A DNA stretch of 64,000 nucleotides, taken from assembly GCA_020881915.1 (NCBI GenBank), contig JAJFPB010000004.1:4216001-4280000 (forward strand), in the 5' to 3' direction. This document shows positions 23,436-35,219 of this stretch, one piece after another. The notes beneath the pieces were generated by a model. It searched no databases and was not told where the DNA came from. It saw only the letters and a list, made by a program, of their open reading frames with translations. The stretch comes from Paramyrothecium sp. XJ0827 (Eukaryota; Ascomycota; Sordariomycetes; Hypocreales; Stachybotryaceae). How positions within the stretch are numbered: the stretch's first letter is position 1; every line of letters starts with the position of its first letter. The position numbers and the translations under genes are program-made.

Positions 23436-23740
23436 GATCACGCAACACCATAAACTCTTTACAGGTACAAGGTTTGCCGCTGTCAGATTCTCATTAAACC
23501 GTATCGCGTTACTCCAAGAAAGGACCAGTCGGAAATATTTCAAGGAGAGTTGGAAGGAGTATCGGCTATCAACCCAACATGCCCGGCCATCTGACCGCCT
23601 AAGAAAGCCCGAAATGACGTGAAGAACTCGATGACACGGGTAGCCACATTGTGGCTCCCTCGAGAGATCTCGTCTGAACACATGATTCACTTTTCGATGT
23701 CTCAGTCTCGGATTCAATTCCGTGATCAGTGTTCCCCATA

Positions 23741-24019
23741 CTAGGGGGTATCAAAAGTCGTCCGCCCCGACCAACAAGTAAGGCAGGTCGGGGTGTTGAC
23801 TGAATAGGAAAAGGACCGTTGATTCGGAAACAAAAAGCTACATAAGGTAACATGGGTTTCCTTTATAAACTGAAGTACCCAATTTCCCTCACGTAAGGTA
23901 CCTCACCTTATGTATCTTTTTTCTTAGGATTTACCGCCTCCGAATCAACAAGTTTTTTCCTATTCAGTGAACCCCCCGACCTACTTGTTGGTCGGGGGGA
24001 TGACTTTGAATCCCCCTAG
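23741..24019. mobile_element. Non-autonomous MITE with ~80-bp terminal inverted repeats
   Basis: The element starts CTAGGGGG and ends CCCCCTAG and is flanked by TA on both sides (23739-23740, 24020-24021), the target duplication of Tc1/mariner-type transposons. The inverted repeats extend inward about 80 bp with a few mismatches, through GACCAACAAGTA and TGAATAGGAAAA to GTTGATTCGGA. Each repeat contains its own internal palindrome (CCCCGACC/GGTCGGGG on the left, CCCCCCGACC/GGTCGGGGGG on the right). The ~110-bp centre has no coding capacity. It sits about 300 bp upstream of the ABCC start codon and may affect its expression. Confidence 0.85.
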
Positions 24020-24021
24020 TA

Positions 24022-25249
24022 TTCTTGATCGATTACGCGGAGTAGGCAATCTTCAATGTCGCTGAAGTCTCCTCACATATATACAAGAAGCTGGCTTCAT
24101 ACTTCCGTGGCAGTCTTCTTCTGTGGCTTACATGCTTGGCGCCTTCGAGCTTTAACCAAGAGCATGATGTGTCGTCCAGGCAGATGAAAGCGTCATGCTA
24201 TTTGCTGCATTGCCTTTTCCCTGTTAACCAAATGTGATGCTGGCTATGGCCGAGTGAGCCACGTGGAGAGACAACTGACTGGAACTCACCAGCGTTCCAA
24301 GACCGCCCATTGTAGGGCTGGTATGTCTCACAACGCCACACGATGAGAGCTAGGAGCTCCGCCTCGGCTGAGGGGGTGTACAGCACCGATTTACAACACG
24401 TCTCCCTTACCATTCCATTCCTCGGCACTGGAGGGCACCGCGGCCTGGTTGGTTGGTATTGCTCGGGATTTCGAGTTTCCTCGTGTTCTTTGATCCACAG
24501 CGGATGACAAGCTCTCGTCTGGGACACTTTTCTTGTGTCAAGGCACGGATGAATGACCCTGCTGCCAGCCAGCGCTACACTTGCGCTGTAGATACCATAA
24601 CGAATATCTCAAAACAAGATGGATCGTCGATCTAGGAAAGAAAGATAACGACAATGATGGGATTGATCTAAGAATTGCGCAATTGCTTGATGCATATCAT
24701 GAAGGTGCGATTTCGGGAAATTCCTGCATGACGACAAGCACACGCGTGCCACAATCTATCTGATTACACCACCAAGAACTGTAGCAGGACTTACAAGTTT
24801 GATCAATCTTTTGCATGCGTATTATGACTTTGAAGATGACCTGGATGTACGGCACATTGTCGTAGACAGACTTCGCGTGCGACCAAGAAGGGCGATCTGT
24901 TGCCAGGACTGGGAGAGGGTTTTCACACACAGTTCGGACTTTGGGAGACAAAGCCGAGCAAACTTGAGAAGAGCATGGTTGATTGCGTAATCCAATTCGG
25001 TTTCTTCCTGTTCTCGGGCAATGAATGCTCTTTTTGAAGTTGACCACACCAGCCTCAAACTGTGGCAGCTCGCGCCACACCTGTCTATGACATCACGGCG
25101 ACTATTAACACGACCTCGGTGAGCGCGCCAGACTTATTTCCTCTAGTGAAACCCTTTAAATTTTCTCTTCCTTCACATTTTCAAGCTCAATTCACAGCAT
25201 CCGAGTGGTTTTGACTTGTTCCTTCAATACGTACGCAAAGGGCTTCGTT
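24022..25249. other. Intergenic; promoter side of the 25.2-kb gene
   Basis: No gene supported. The last ~100 bp before 25250 are C/T-rich with few ATGs, as expected for a fungal 5' leader. Confidence 0.4.
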
Positions 25250-26461
25250 ATGTCTCCCTCCAACACCGAGAAGAAGACGGACGACGCAGAGCAGGTCTCC
25301 GCTGGCGACAAGCATCAGACGTCCCACGACTCGCCCGAGCCCAGGCAAACCAGAAGCAAGCGGCAGAAAACAATAGAAGAGACGTTTTCTAAAGACGAGG
25401 GTGAAAACGAAGACCAAGGCAAGCAACAAGATGACCAGGACAACGACGATGCCGTCGAGGAAGGCGAGGACAAGAAGCAACAAGACACCAAGCCCGCCAA
25501 GTCTGAAAACCAAGCCAATGGAAAGGACGAAAGCGCTGTTGAACCGCACCAGGAAGAAAACGTACCTTCGAACATCCTCGAGAAGGGCATCGTCTACTTC
25601 TTGATCAGAGGACGCGTCAACATCGAGAAGCCCAGCGAAGTGAACGAGATCCGACGCACCTACATGCTGCTGCGGCCAATCGAAACAGACGCAAAACTCA
25701 GCGATGGGCCAATCGGGGATGCGGGCAACTCGCGGCTGGTGGCCATACCCAAGAAGGTCCTCCCGCTCAGCGGGCGCGACCGGTTCATGGCGTTTGTGGA
25801 GAAGTCGGGCGCCTCGTTTGACGAGATCAAGAACGACTTCATGGCGTCTTCAGACTACGAGACCAAGACGGCGGGGTCGCGGCATGCGCCCGCTGCGCGA
25901 CCGGTTGGCGAGGGCGTGTATGCGATCACGACGACGGGCCGCGAGAGCCATTTTGTGTACATGCTGACGCTACCGGAGAAGCCTGCGCAAGTCCAGAGCG
26001 AGCTGGGCTTGAAGGAGAAGGGCAGCTTCATCCTTTCTACGAAGAATCCGAAGTTCCCCGGCCCAGCCAACGCCAACCTGCCGCAGGGTCCCGACTTTCC
26101 TAAAGAGTATGTCTCCGATTCCGAGTGTCCCATTGATTGTGCGACCACCCATGACTGACTGTTGAATAGAGTAATGGAGGAGTTCCGAGACCTCCGTTGG
26201 ATGGGCACGAAGCCCTCGCATTTGGATTACGTCAATGCCCAGATTCTGCTCATCGGCGAGTCGAGCGGCATCGATAAGGCGTTGGAGCCGCAGAAGGAAG
26301 ATGAGAAGGCCGGCGCAAAGGAGCCGACGGAAGTCCTGGAAGACCTTGAGGAAGAGGATCTAAAACGGATGAAGGGCCTACCAGGGGATGATTCTGCGTC
26401 CATCTTTGCCGATCTTCAAGCTCGGGCAAATGACTACCCTAAGCTTCAGACGACATTCTAG
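25250..26461 (+). CDS. Conserved fungal nuclear protein (often labelled BTB transcription factor)
   Basis: The product is 382 residues from two exons joined across a 63-nt intron (26107-26169, GTATGT..AATAG). Residues 1-110 are very acidic and lysine-rich with a QTRSKRQK basic cluster suggestive of nuclear localisation. The conserved core from about 110 to 320 includes KGIVYFLIRGRV, RRTYMLLRPI, a VYAITTTGRESHFVYMLTLP strand pair and RDLRWMGTKPSHLDYVNAQ, then an acidic tail. Proteins like this are widespread in Sordariomycetes and are commonly annotated as BTB-domain transcription factors, but I see no clear BTB fold, so the function is open. I took the ATG at 25250 because residues upstream of it are not conserved in style and lie in leader-like sequence. 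Confidence 0.8.
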
Positions 26462-26586
26462 GGCAGGGGTAGTTTGTTGTAGAATTAAAATATTAATTGA
26501 TGTATCAAGTGTTTCTTTCTGGTCTCCTCAATTCTAGCGCAAGGCAATGCATAACAACATTACGGGACGGAGCTAGCCGCATCAGC

Positions 26587-28483
26587 TCAGGGTCGGAAGG
26601 GACTCAGGAACTGAAGCTCGAAAGGGTAACGCGACCACAGGCTCATACCCTTCTCCCTCCAGGTGTCTGCTTCGATGTGGACGTTGAGCTTGTTGTCCGC
26701 CTTGGTCGCGTTGTACACCATGTTGACGGGCTTCTCGAGCGAGTACGCCGGCCACTTGGGAAAGTACGGCACTAAGGAATTGTAAGCGAAGAGCTCCACA
26801 CGTCACGCCTGTCGGAAGGTGTAAAGCATACCCTTGAACCTGTTGGGGTCGCCGGCCACGATGAAGGAGCTCAGCCCGGCTGAAATACCTCTCGTCAGGT
26901 CGCGGTGCGAGCTCACGTTGACGACCGTGGGGTTCCACTTGAGCATGTCGAAGTCGGACGGGAGCTCGAAGAAGTAGGAAATCTCGGCGGAGTGCGTGGA
27001 GAAGCCCGGCGTGAGCTTGTTCTCCGTGGCGGGTTGAATGGGCAACGCTGTCGGGTCCGTGTCGAATCTGCAAACCTATGTTAGCCCATAACAGCCAGGC
27101 GAGTGCACAGAGGGACTTTGCATACCTATAAGAGTAGGCCGTACCACCTTGGGCAGTCCACTGCTGGACGAAATTGCGCCGCGCGCCAGCCTGCACGAGA
27201 TCGCCCAGGATGGCCGCGATGCGTCGATACTGCGCCGCGCACCCCAAGCCCGCTTCGCGCATCGCCTCGCAGAAGGGATAGTCCACGGGCAGGGCGTACG
27301 GGGGGCTCGGGGCATCAAGGGGGTACGCCTCCAGCACCTGGTCGAGCACGGACTGGCGGGCGCCGGGGAAGACGGTCCTGAGCACGAGCGCGACATCCGC
27401 GTCCGTCTCGGCGAAGGGGCCGAAGCCGGCGGCGGCAGCCAGGCCCTCGTCGCTGTTGGCGCCGATGAGGAGCTTGATCTTGCGGCTGAAACGGCCGTTC
27501 TGCAGCTGGGTCGAGGGCGGCTCCGCGATGAAGTCGCCGTCGATCATGGGCCAGATGGCGAGCTGAGGCGCGGTGATACCGGCGAGGGCCACGGCCTCGA
27601 CCGGCGCCTTGCGCAGGCAGTCGAGTGTGTTTTCGGCGTCTGCGCAGCCGGTGCTGTTCAGCGTCTTCTCGTACAGCTCGATGGCGCTCGGGCTGTTGGG
27701 ATACCGCGTGTTGGTGAAGTACGGGGTGCCGCTGACCATGATGCCGCCGCGGAACAGCTTGTCGGCGCCTTCGCCGCGGTGGGCGAGAATCTGGTGGGCC
27801 ACCGACATGGAGCCGGCGGACTGGCCCCAGAGCGTCACCTTCTTGGGGTCGCCTCCGAAGGCGGCAATGTTCTCGTGCACCCAGCGCAGCGCGATGCGCT
27901 GGTCCTTGAGGCCCAGGTTCGTGATGCCGGCCGACCAGGCCTGGTAGCCTCCGGGGAAGCCGAGGAATCCGACCCTGTAGTTGATGTTGACGACGATGAA
28001 TGGGGCGTTCCTCCCCACGCTCGACTGGAGCATGTACGAGGTGTTGCCGTTCTGCTCGGCGCCGAAGCCGCCGATCCAGCCGCCTCCGTAGATGTAGACG
28101 ACGACCGGTAGCTTCTTGCCCTCATAGCCGGCGGGCCGCAGGATGTTGAGGTTCAGGCAGTCCTCGTCGACGGTGACGTTGACCCTGTCGTAGAGGGGGC
28201 CCGCGTCGAGGCCGAGGGCCGGGTCCAGCCAGGGGACCCAGCACGCGTGGCCGTTGTGCTCGGCGGAGCGCGCGCCGTCCCAGGTCTCGGTGAGGGACTG
28301 CGGGTTGTCCAGGCGCGGCGCGTTGGCGAAGCGCACGCCGCGGAAGACGTCCTGGTTGAACTCGGGGATGTGGCGGCCGACGTAGGTGCCGTTGAGCGTC
28401 CTGGCCGTGGGCGGCGGCTTGCCGGTGGCGACGGGCAGCGCCGTGAGGACGGTGACGAGGAGGCCGAGCACGGACTGGAACAT
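26587..28483 (-). CDS. Secreted type-B carboxylesterase/lipase
   Basis: This is an alpha/beta-hydrolase of 592 residues in three exons, with introns at 27068-27125 and 26772-26831. A signal peptide covers about residues 1-21 (hydrophobic, ending VATG). Family landmarks are EDCLNLNILRP, the oxyanion segment YIYGGGWIGGF, the nucleophile motif GQSAGS (Gln where many family members have Glu), the acid in NSDEG and the catalytic His in the STHSAEISYFF segment. N-glycosylation sequons (NGT, NVT, NTS) fit secretion. Such enzymes hydrolyse esters of lipids, cutin-like or aromatic substrates outside the cell. The gene converges on its plus-strand neighbour, with 3' ends about 125 bp apart. Confidence 0.92.
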
Positions 28484-29766
28484 GTTACCGGTCTGGGGGA
28501 TGTTCCTGTGCGTGGCTTAGTTTCCCAGGATCTCACATGGGGTGTTCGGCTCTTATGTACGTTTCGGCCACCGCCGAGTCGGACACCGTGACGGGCTCGC
28601 GCCATCACAAACACCGGACTTCCGTTTTTCGCGGCCCATGTCAAGGATCGCGTGTAAGAAATTTCGATAGCTGTTCCTAGCTCCCCAATCCTGCAATGGC
28701 AAAAATCTGATTGGGCAACGGCGTGCGGCACAGCAGGAAGTCAACGGTATAATCCCTCCGCTGGGAGAACTCATTCCTTATTGGGGTCTTTGCGAGAGGG
28801 GTCTACCCCAGCTTTTGGGGGTCTGCGGCACAGCGTGGTATTTTCGGGACGTTTATCCGGGGCTAGGATCTCCAGAGAGTCATGATCGTGCTGCTGGACA
28901 GGCCTGGGGTTGCTGCTGGCTCTCTGCCCAGTTACGGCGGCTCGATGCAAGGTCAGCGTCAGAGGATGTCAACCTCCCACGTGGCTGATGGTGTTGCCAC
29001 CCATTCTGGGATTTTTTGGCTCAGAAGATGAAAGAGGGATTGGGTGAAAAAGTCGTGGCGTTACCCAGAGAGCTCATTTTCATGGTCAATATCTTGGCTA
29101 GCATGGGTGCCATGCACTCGGTTAAATGCTGCGGCGCAGCAACTGTCGAATCTGCAGCGTGCTTGTCAGCGCGGTTCTAGTTTATTGTGCGATTTTTTCT
29201 TCTCCGGTAGAGAAAATGAAATCATGGGAGGAGAAGGCATCGCGGTTGTCGGAAGGGATATCCGAACATGGCATTCACGAACCTCGGATGCCACGGGATA
29301 GAACAGGGCCGAAAGCCTTGTTGGGAGCATCGCAAGGTTGTGCTCCCACATCGTCCGTACCCATTGTCAGCCTCCAACCACTTGCCCAACTTCCACGTAG
29401 CTGTTGCCTTCAATGGACTAGCTTTTCAGAACGTGTAGGAACAGAACTGCGTGATGTTCCTGGTCGTCACCGGAAGTACGGCACAGAAACACGGCCCAAT
29501 CGACAACTCATCCGAAATTGCTACTCTTGAAGAGCAGATGATGTGTCCGCAGAACAGGTCTCCTCCCAATGTCCCTTTGTCTTGCAAAACGCCAAAGCTA
29601 TGAGAAACTTGCGAGGGTGATGTTGTAATGATTGGAGGTGCGAATGTCTATGTAATTGTAAGGCTGACTCGTGTCGATGCCGCCTCGCTGGATAGGATAT
29701 CATCTGTAGAAATGGTAGAATGCTCTGCCTCCACCCCTGTTACACCTCTCTGCCGCCCATATCTCT
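28484..29766. other. Intergenic, 1.3 kb
   Basis: Carboxylesterase upstream region on the left and oxidoreductase 3' flank on the right. No supported gene; short frames have no domains. Confidence 0.4.
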
Positions 29767-31194
29767 TCACACGTCCTCCTTCTGCGCGGGTTCTGGCTCT
29801 GTCCGGCCCTTCATGTATGGATCCTCGTATGGCTTTTCCCCGAGTGCCGTCCAGCATCGGGCCGACATGAGAGCCTCGTCCTCCTCCTTGGTATCGAAGA
29901 GAAGCTCCGACTTGCCGTCGCCCAGGTGAGTCTTGGCCTCGTGCTGATTCAAGTTAGCCCACTTGTGTGTTTCAAAATGGCCTTTGGGCATAGCTTACCA
30001 GTCCCAGCGTCAACAGGATAACGCCGTCCGCCCAGCGGTTCGCGTATGTGTATTTGGGCGCCTTGCCGCGCACCTCGAGCAACAGGTTATCGGCGACAAC
30101 GCTCGCTTGCCGTGTCGCGGATCGCGAGTTCGGGTTCGGAGTTTTGGTGTCGGCAACCTCGCCGCAGATGTACACGTTGGGGAGCGAGTCGTCGGCTATA
30201 CGCAGGTTGGGCTTGATCTTGATGTGACCGGATGGTGCAATAGACCCTGGCGAGAGCGTGGCTACGACTTCAGAGGAAGGCCGCTGGCCCGTGCAGTTGA
30301 TCTAGAGAGCATGATTTCAGTATTCGCCCTAGCATATGTGACTGAAAGAAAACCCACAAAGAGATCGCATTTGATGACTCTGCCGGATTGCAGTGTGACC
30401 GTTCCCGCTACGGCATCCTCTGACACGACTCGCTCGTTCAAGATAACGTCTCCGCCCAGTTTCTTCATGGCTTCCAGAGCGGCATCCTGCAGCCCCTTGC
30501 CGAAGCGGTGCATCAAGGCCGCCCTCGAATGAATCAACGTCACATGCTTGTGCGGGTATAGAGATTGAGCATCCGTCGCGACCTCGACGCCGGCAGCTCC
30601 GCCTCCGACGACCACAATCTCGCTGGCGGCTTCGATGCGCGATTGCATCGCCTGCAGTTCCTTCATGGCCTCCCATTTCTCGGTGGACTTGACGCGCGAC
30701 GGAAGGCCCTCCTTGACACCGGAGCCGGTCGCGATGACTAGGAAGTCGTACGGGATCTTCTCGCCGCTGTCCCGAAGCGTGACATCCGCCTTGCTCACCT
30801 CAACCACGCGGTCGCGCACCCAGCGCACAGCCCCTTCGGGCGCGCCGGCCAAGTTGCCTCCATAGGGCACGAACGCCTTGTGCTCGTGGCCCTTGACGAC
30901 GCAGAAGCGCGGGAAGACCCATGTAAAGTTGAAGTGGCTGTTGGGCTCGATCACAACCACGCGGTAGGGGCTGTGCGGGGAAAGCCCAGTGGCCACAAGC
31001 TTGGCGACATGGTAGCCGGCAAAGGAGCCGCCGACGATGACGATGTTGCGGCTTCTGTCCTCACCGGTGGAGGAGCCGAACCAGAGAGCTTGGCGGCGGA
31101 TGCGCGCGGCGCGGAGGTTGCGGAGGATCTCGGTGACTATGACGGCGATGCTGTACGAAGCGACCTTGAGATACAAGAGGGACTTTTCAAACAT
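29767..31194 (-). CDS. AIF/AMID-family FAD-dependent oxidoreductase (NDH-2/FSP1-like)
   Basis: The product is 438 residues in three exons, with introns at 30302-30357 (GTGGGT donor) and 29944-29998. After an N-terminal hydrophobic stretch come the FAD-binding dinucleotide fold NIVIVGGSFAGYHVAKL, the ATG motif FLVIATGSG, a second Rossmann fold EIVVVGGGAAGVEVATD for NAD(P)H, and the C-terminal FAD segment PNVYICGEVADT. This is the pattern of the AMID/AIFM2 (FSP1) branch and alternative NADH dehydrogenases, which reduce quinones at membranes. In fungi the family is linked to oxidative stress and cell-death phenotypes; the role here is inferred. I chose the ATG at 31194 (MFEKSLLYLKVASY) over the open frame start at 31272. 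Confidence 0.88.
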
Positions 31195-32082
31195 GTTGCC
31201 GGCAAAGCCCTCGGAAGACGGCTGGTCTGAACAAAGTGGGAGAGTTGGTGATGGCCTCGCAGCGACGATCAAGGTGCGGGTGATCTGATTAGATCAATCT
31301 GATAAGATGCGAGGCCGCAAAACCCACTACTGAATCCCTCGGCTGATCCTTTGCCCTTTTGGCGCGGAATTAACTGGAGCACAACCACGACCTCGGTATC
31401 AGTCTAGATTCCAATGGCGCGCAAGCTGCGATGATCGGAGGGCGAGCACGGACAAGTCAGAGTCAGCCGCGGATCTTTTAGCACGCAAGCTGCGATGAGT
31501 CAATGGCTTCAGCTCGGGCCCCAGACGAGAGAAAGAGATAGAAGAAGGACAAGAAAAAAACTCTTCACTTTCCGTTCTCAGCTCACATCTCGGTAAACGA
31601 CCGGGGGCTCTCAAAACAGCTAGCCCTTCGGTTCGGCACCAACGGGGGGGACGCAGCGCCCTGCGGTGGAGGTGGAGCCGGTGGTTGCTGAACACGAGCG
31701 ATTATCTGATGATCTGATAAAACTGGCGCTGCGACGAACCATGGTCCACAGATCTATTTGGACCGGCCCACTCCACGCCCCCCTGTCCGGGGAACGAACC
31801 CCTTCCGAGGAGGGACCAAACCTCCTTCTGCTTTGGCGTGCAACGCCGGCCGCCCTGCACGAGAAAAATAGCGCCGAGACCTTGATCAGGGCCCGGTGTG
31901 GCCCGAAGCTACCCAGCTCTTACCGAGCGAGACGAGAACGAGGTGCACGAAACCGGGTTCAGGACTAGCGATTCAATTTGCCAAGAAGGACCAGGGTCGC
32001 CCGTTTTGATTTTGATTTTAGTTTTATATTTTATTCCAGTTCATTACCGTGGTATCACGCCTCTAACTCATCCAAACGCCGC
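31195..32082. other. Intergenic, 0.9 kb
   Basis: Upstream region of the oxidoreductase gene and 3' flank of the acetyltransferase gene. No supported gene. Confidence 0.4.
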
Positions 32083-32956
32083 TCAGAAATCCGGGTATCC
32101 CTTCGCCCTCCACTCCGCAAACGTGAGCCCCTTGGCGGCCGAGGGCATCTTGACCATGAGCGGCACCTCGATGTCCGTCTCGGTGCCCAGCACCCCGGCC
32201 TCGTGCACGATCTTGTCCTCGAGCACCTCGAAGCCCATCTTCTTGTACAGCCCCACCGTGCTGGGCGACGACTCGAAGTAGACGGGCAGCTGGGCCTGCT
32301 CGCCGAGGTCGATCCCCCACTTGACCAGCAGCGCCCCGGCCTTGCGTCCCTGGTGTCGCGGGTCGACGCCGATTACGTGACAGTCTGTAAGCGAGGGTAA
32401 TTGTTAGCGCATGCTCCCCGGCCGTTTGCTCGTTTTTTTAATTATCTTTGTATGCCTGTCGTTCACATGGCTGAGATGAAGGAGGGAGGGGCAGCTGATG
32501 GTGGGTTGGAGTGGGATGAGCGGGTTGCCTCAAAGGGAACGGGGACGGGGTCGACTTGCAGATGTAACGGCGTCCGCCAAACAGCTTCTCGCGCATCTCC
32601 CACAGCGGGTTGAGGATCTTCTCCGCCCTCACGCGCTGGTCGCCCAGCAGCCACGGCACGCCGTGGTTCTTGCGCTGCTCCGCCGACCTCTCCGTCAGGT
32701 AGGCGTCGCCCAGCCCCATGCCGATGATCTCGCCGCTCGACGTGTCGACCACCTTGAGCGTGTACTGGTCCGTCGCCGTGTGCCAGTAGTTGAGCGTGCC
32801 CGCCGCGTGCGCCTTGCGGAACTCGTCGTCGATGACGCCCGGGAAGAGGATCTCGACCATGATCTGGCCCATCTTGTCGTGCTTGAAGGCCTCGAAGTAG
32901 ACGTCGTAGACGCGCGGGATGTCCGCGATCAACGCGGGAAGCACGACCAGGCTCAT
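32083..32956 (-). CDS. GNAT-family N-acetyltransferase with a GC-AG intron
   Basis: The product is 232 residues from two exons. The start MSLVVLPALIADIPRVYDVYF is typical of fungal GNAT proteins, and the acetyl-CoA pyrophosphate loop is RHQGRKAG in exon 2, followed by LYKKMGFEV. The 175-nt intron (32385-32559) must start with GC (GCAAGT) and ends CTTACAG. Only this junction rebuilds the conserved strand YIYCHVIGVDPRHQ in frame. Substrates of this subgroup (small amines, antibiotics or protein N-termini) cannot be predicted. In the longer frame a proline-rich stretch lies upstream of the chosen ATG and is probably leader. Confidence 0.85.
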
Positions 32957-34239
32957 GTCGGGCGGTTCAGGAGCAGGAAGAGGAGGAAGAGGAGAGGGGG
33001 AAACGACTTCGCCGGGAGGAGATGGGTGGCTGCAATACATCGGCGCACCGTACCCGGATGCTCGTCCAGCTTTAAATACTTTGTAGCTTTCACCCAATCC
33101 CCCTCCTCCCAGCTCAGCCATCGTTCTCGTCCACGAACGGAATCCCGTTCGTGAACCTAGTGCCTCAGCTCATTTTCGGGAGCCCCTCCGTGATCCCACC
33201 TCAGCTTGGCCGACATGACCCCTGGCCGCAACACATGCGAGGGCCTTTCGCTCGAGCTCGCCAAGGGTTCTCGCCTCACCTGCATATGCAACCCCTCACC
33301 CCTCCCCCGACTATTCGCTCGTTCCAGGCTTATCTGATCCGGTCCCCTGGTCCCAACACGAGAGTTATCTGATCCGTCCTTGCCCTAGCTCGGCGCCACG
33401 TTTTGACCCCACCGCGTCCGGATTCCGCCTTGTAGCGACCGATGTCGCATCTCGCTTAGAGCAGCAAACTCCGATTGTGTCCTGCAATTCCGCTTCCGAA
33501 CTCATCAAGTCCGCCGTGCAACGTTGTTGGGGAGCATCGCGTGTCAGCCGGTACCACGTGATCGGCCCGGGCCGAGAACTATATGGTGACCCGACACAAT
33601 GGTTGTTGGTGGAGGATCTCCGAGAGATCTGCAAGACGATCAGCGGTACTGTACAATACAGTAGGACTGAGAGTATCCGGTTTTTGAGACGAAGAGAAGG
33701 CAAAAATCGATTGACCAGAGATGAGCGATGCAGTCACTCATCAACTTTGTCTTATTCGTTGTGAGCCATGGCCAAAAAGCTGGTGGAATAGAGATCAAAG
33801 GTACCTCTCCTTGTACAACTTAACTCACAAAGAGGGCTTTGTGAGAGTGAAAAGAAAGACCAATGATAAAAGTACATTCCAAGTTAGCGTTTCCCCGTCT
33901 TGCAGAACAGTTTTATTGCTAACCTTGCATTCCCAGATCGACTCTAAGCCTCTTTAAGAGTTCCAACGGTCTATGAATAGGAACTTACACGACTACAGCA
34001 CCACACGAGCAGAGTCCAAGCACACGAAGCAATCACAGTAGCCCAGGGACTTTGCAGTTTTCTAAAAAGGTATTACTTTGTATTTTTACATAAAAAGGGG
34101 TTGGGTATGAAGTGAAAGAAGATGTTTGCTGCAAGTTTGTGCGTCTCTCTTGGACGTCCCAAAAAACGCCGTTTCGTGTGGGTCGTTTCATTTCGTTTTT
34201 TTTTCTTTGAACTCATCGCGAGCGCGCCAGCCCTTCCTT
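32957..34239. other. Intergenic, 1.3 kb
   Basis: No supported gene. The stretch contains the upstream region of the acetyltransferase gene and the 3' flank of the repeat-exon surface protein gene. Confidence 0.4.
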
Positions 34240-35219
34240 TTAGACAATAAAGGCGGCGAACATGGCAGCGACGGCAACGGCGCCCACGGCGGAGGCGCCG
34301 AAGCTGGCAGCGCGGCCCTCGGGAGGGGGCGTGACAACGGGGGGAGCGGTGCCGTTGCCGCTGGGCTGGGGGACGGCGCTGGTGGAGACGGTGCTGAGAG
34401 AGGTCTGGGTCTGGGCAGGGCCCTCGCAGTGCCCTGGAGTTTCGGTGTTAGACATCATGTCAGAGGCCAAGGGGGTGGCCGTCCAGAGGGACTTACAGTG
34501 GTCGCCGTGAGGCTCGCAGCCAACGCTCTCGGTGGGCGAGGGAGCGAGGGAGACTGAGGCGTGGTCGTCACCGTGCTCGTGGTCGTGGTCGTGGTCGTCC
34601 TCGGCGGGAGCAGAGGTGGTGGGAGCCTCAGCAGCAGCAGACGAGCTTGGGACAGGAGCGTCGGTGGGACGGGGACCCTCGCAGTGCCCTGGGACTTGTG
34701 TCAGAGGTTTGGGTGAAACGACATTACGGAGAAAGACTACTTACAGTGGTCACCGTGAGGCTCGCAGCCGACGCTCTCGGTGGGCGAGGGGGCCAGAGTG
34801 GGCTCGGGGGCGGCGTCAGTGGGTTCGGCATCCTCAGTAGGACGAGGTCCCTCGCAGTGCCCTGACACAAGAGTGTTAGATTTGATTCAAGGTATGTGGC
34901 ATCATGGACAAAAGGAGCTGCTTACAGTGGTCGCCATGGGGCTCGCAGCCAACGCTCTCGGTGGGAGAGGGGGCGAGCGAGACCTCCTCGGCAGGGGGGG
35001 CCTCGGTCGGGCGAGGGCCCTCGCAGTGCCCTACACATCCAATGTCAACCTCTCAAGTCCAGAGAATGAAGCAGCACGTCCTATGCGGCGGGAGGGCTCC
35101 TACTCACAGTGGTCGCCGTGGGGCTCGCAGCCGATGCTCTCGGTAGGGCTGGGCGCCAGCTCCTGGGCCACGGTGAGGGAAGCAAAGCCCACGAGGGCGA
35201 AAACCTGAACAGCCTTCAT
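34240..35219 (-). CDS. GPI-type cell-surface protein with repeated CxxHGDHWHC motifs
   Basis: The product is 239 residues in five exons (introns 35031-35107, 34862-34925, 34689-34744, 34434-34496). A signal peptide (MKAVQVFALVGFASLTVAQ) leads into four repeats of LAPSPTESVGCEPHGDHWHC followed by EGPRPT spacers rich in Ala, Glu, Pro and Thr. One spacer holds DDHDHDHEHGDDH. The C-terminus is Ser/Gly-rich then hydrophobic (GAVAVAAMFAAFIV), as for a GPI anchor. Each motif is split at the same point: every intron is in phase 1 inside the Trp codon of DHWHC, so each middle exon is one repeat. The His/Cys clusters suggest copper or zinc binding at the cell wall; that is inference. Similar CxxHGDHWHC proteins are common in filamentous fungi. 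Confidence 0.85.
34434..35107 (-). repeat. Repeated exons (three internal copies) in the surface protein gene
   Basis: Exons 34926-35030, 34745-34861 and 34497-34688 all begin GGCACTGCGAGGG and end GGCGACCACT or GGTGACCACT, with near-identical ~50-nt 3' ends (CTCCCACCGAGAGCG and following). Their introns differ in sequence and length (56-77 nt). The pattern indicates duplication of an exon in phase 1, with later divergence of introns and spacers. Confidence 0.8.

Noticed and set aside
27149..28111. Long plus-strand open frame of 320 codons
   Set aside because: It is antisense to the carboxylesterase exon, GC-rich third positions explain the open frame, and it shows no domain.
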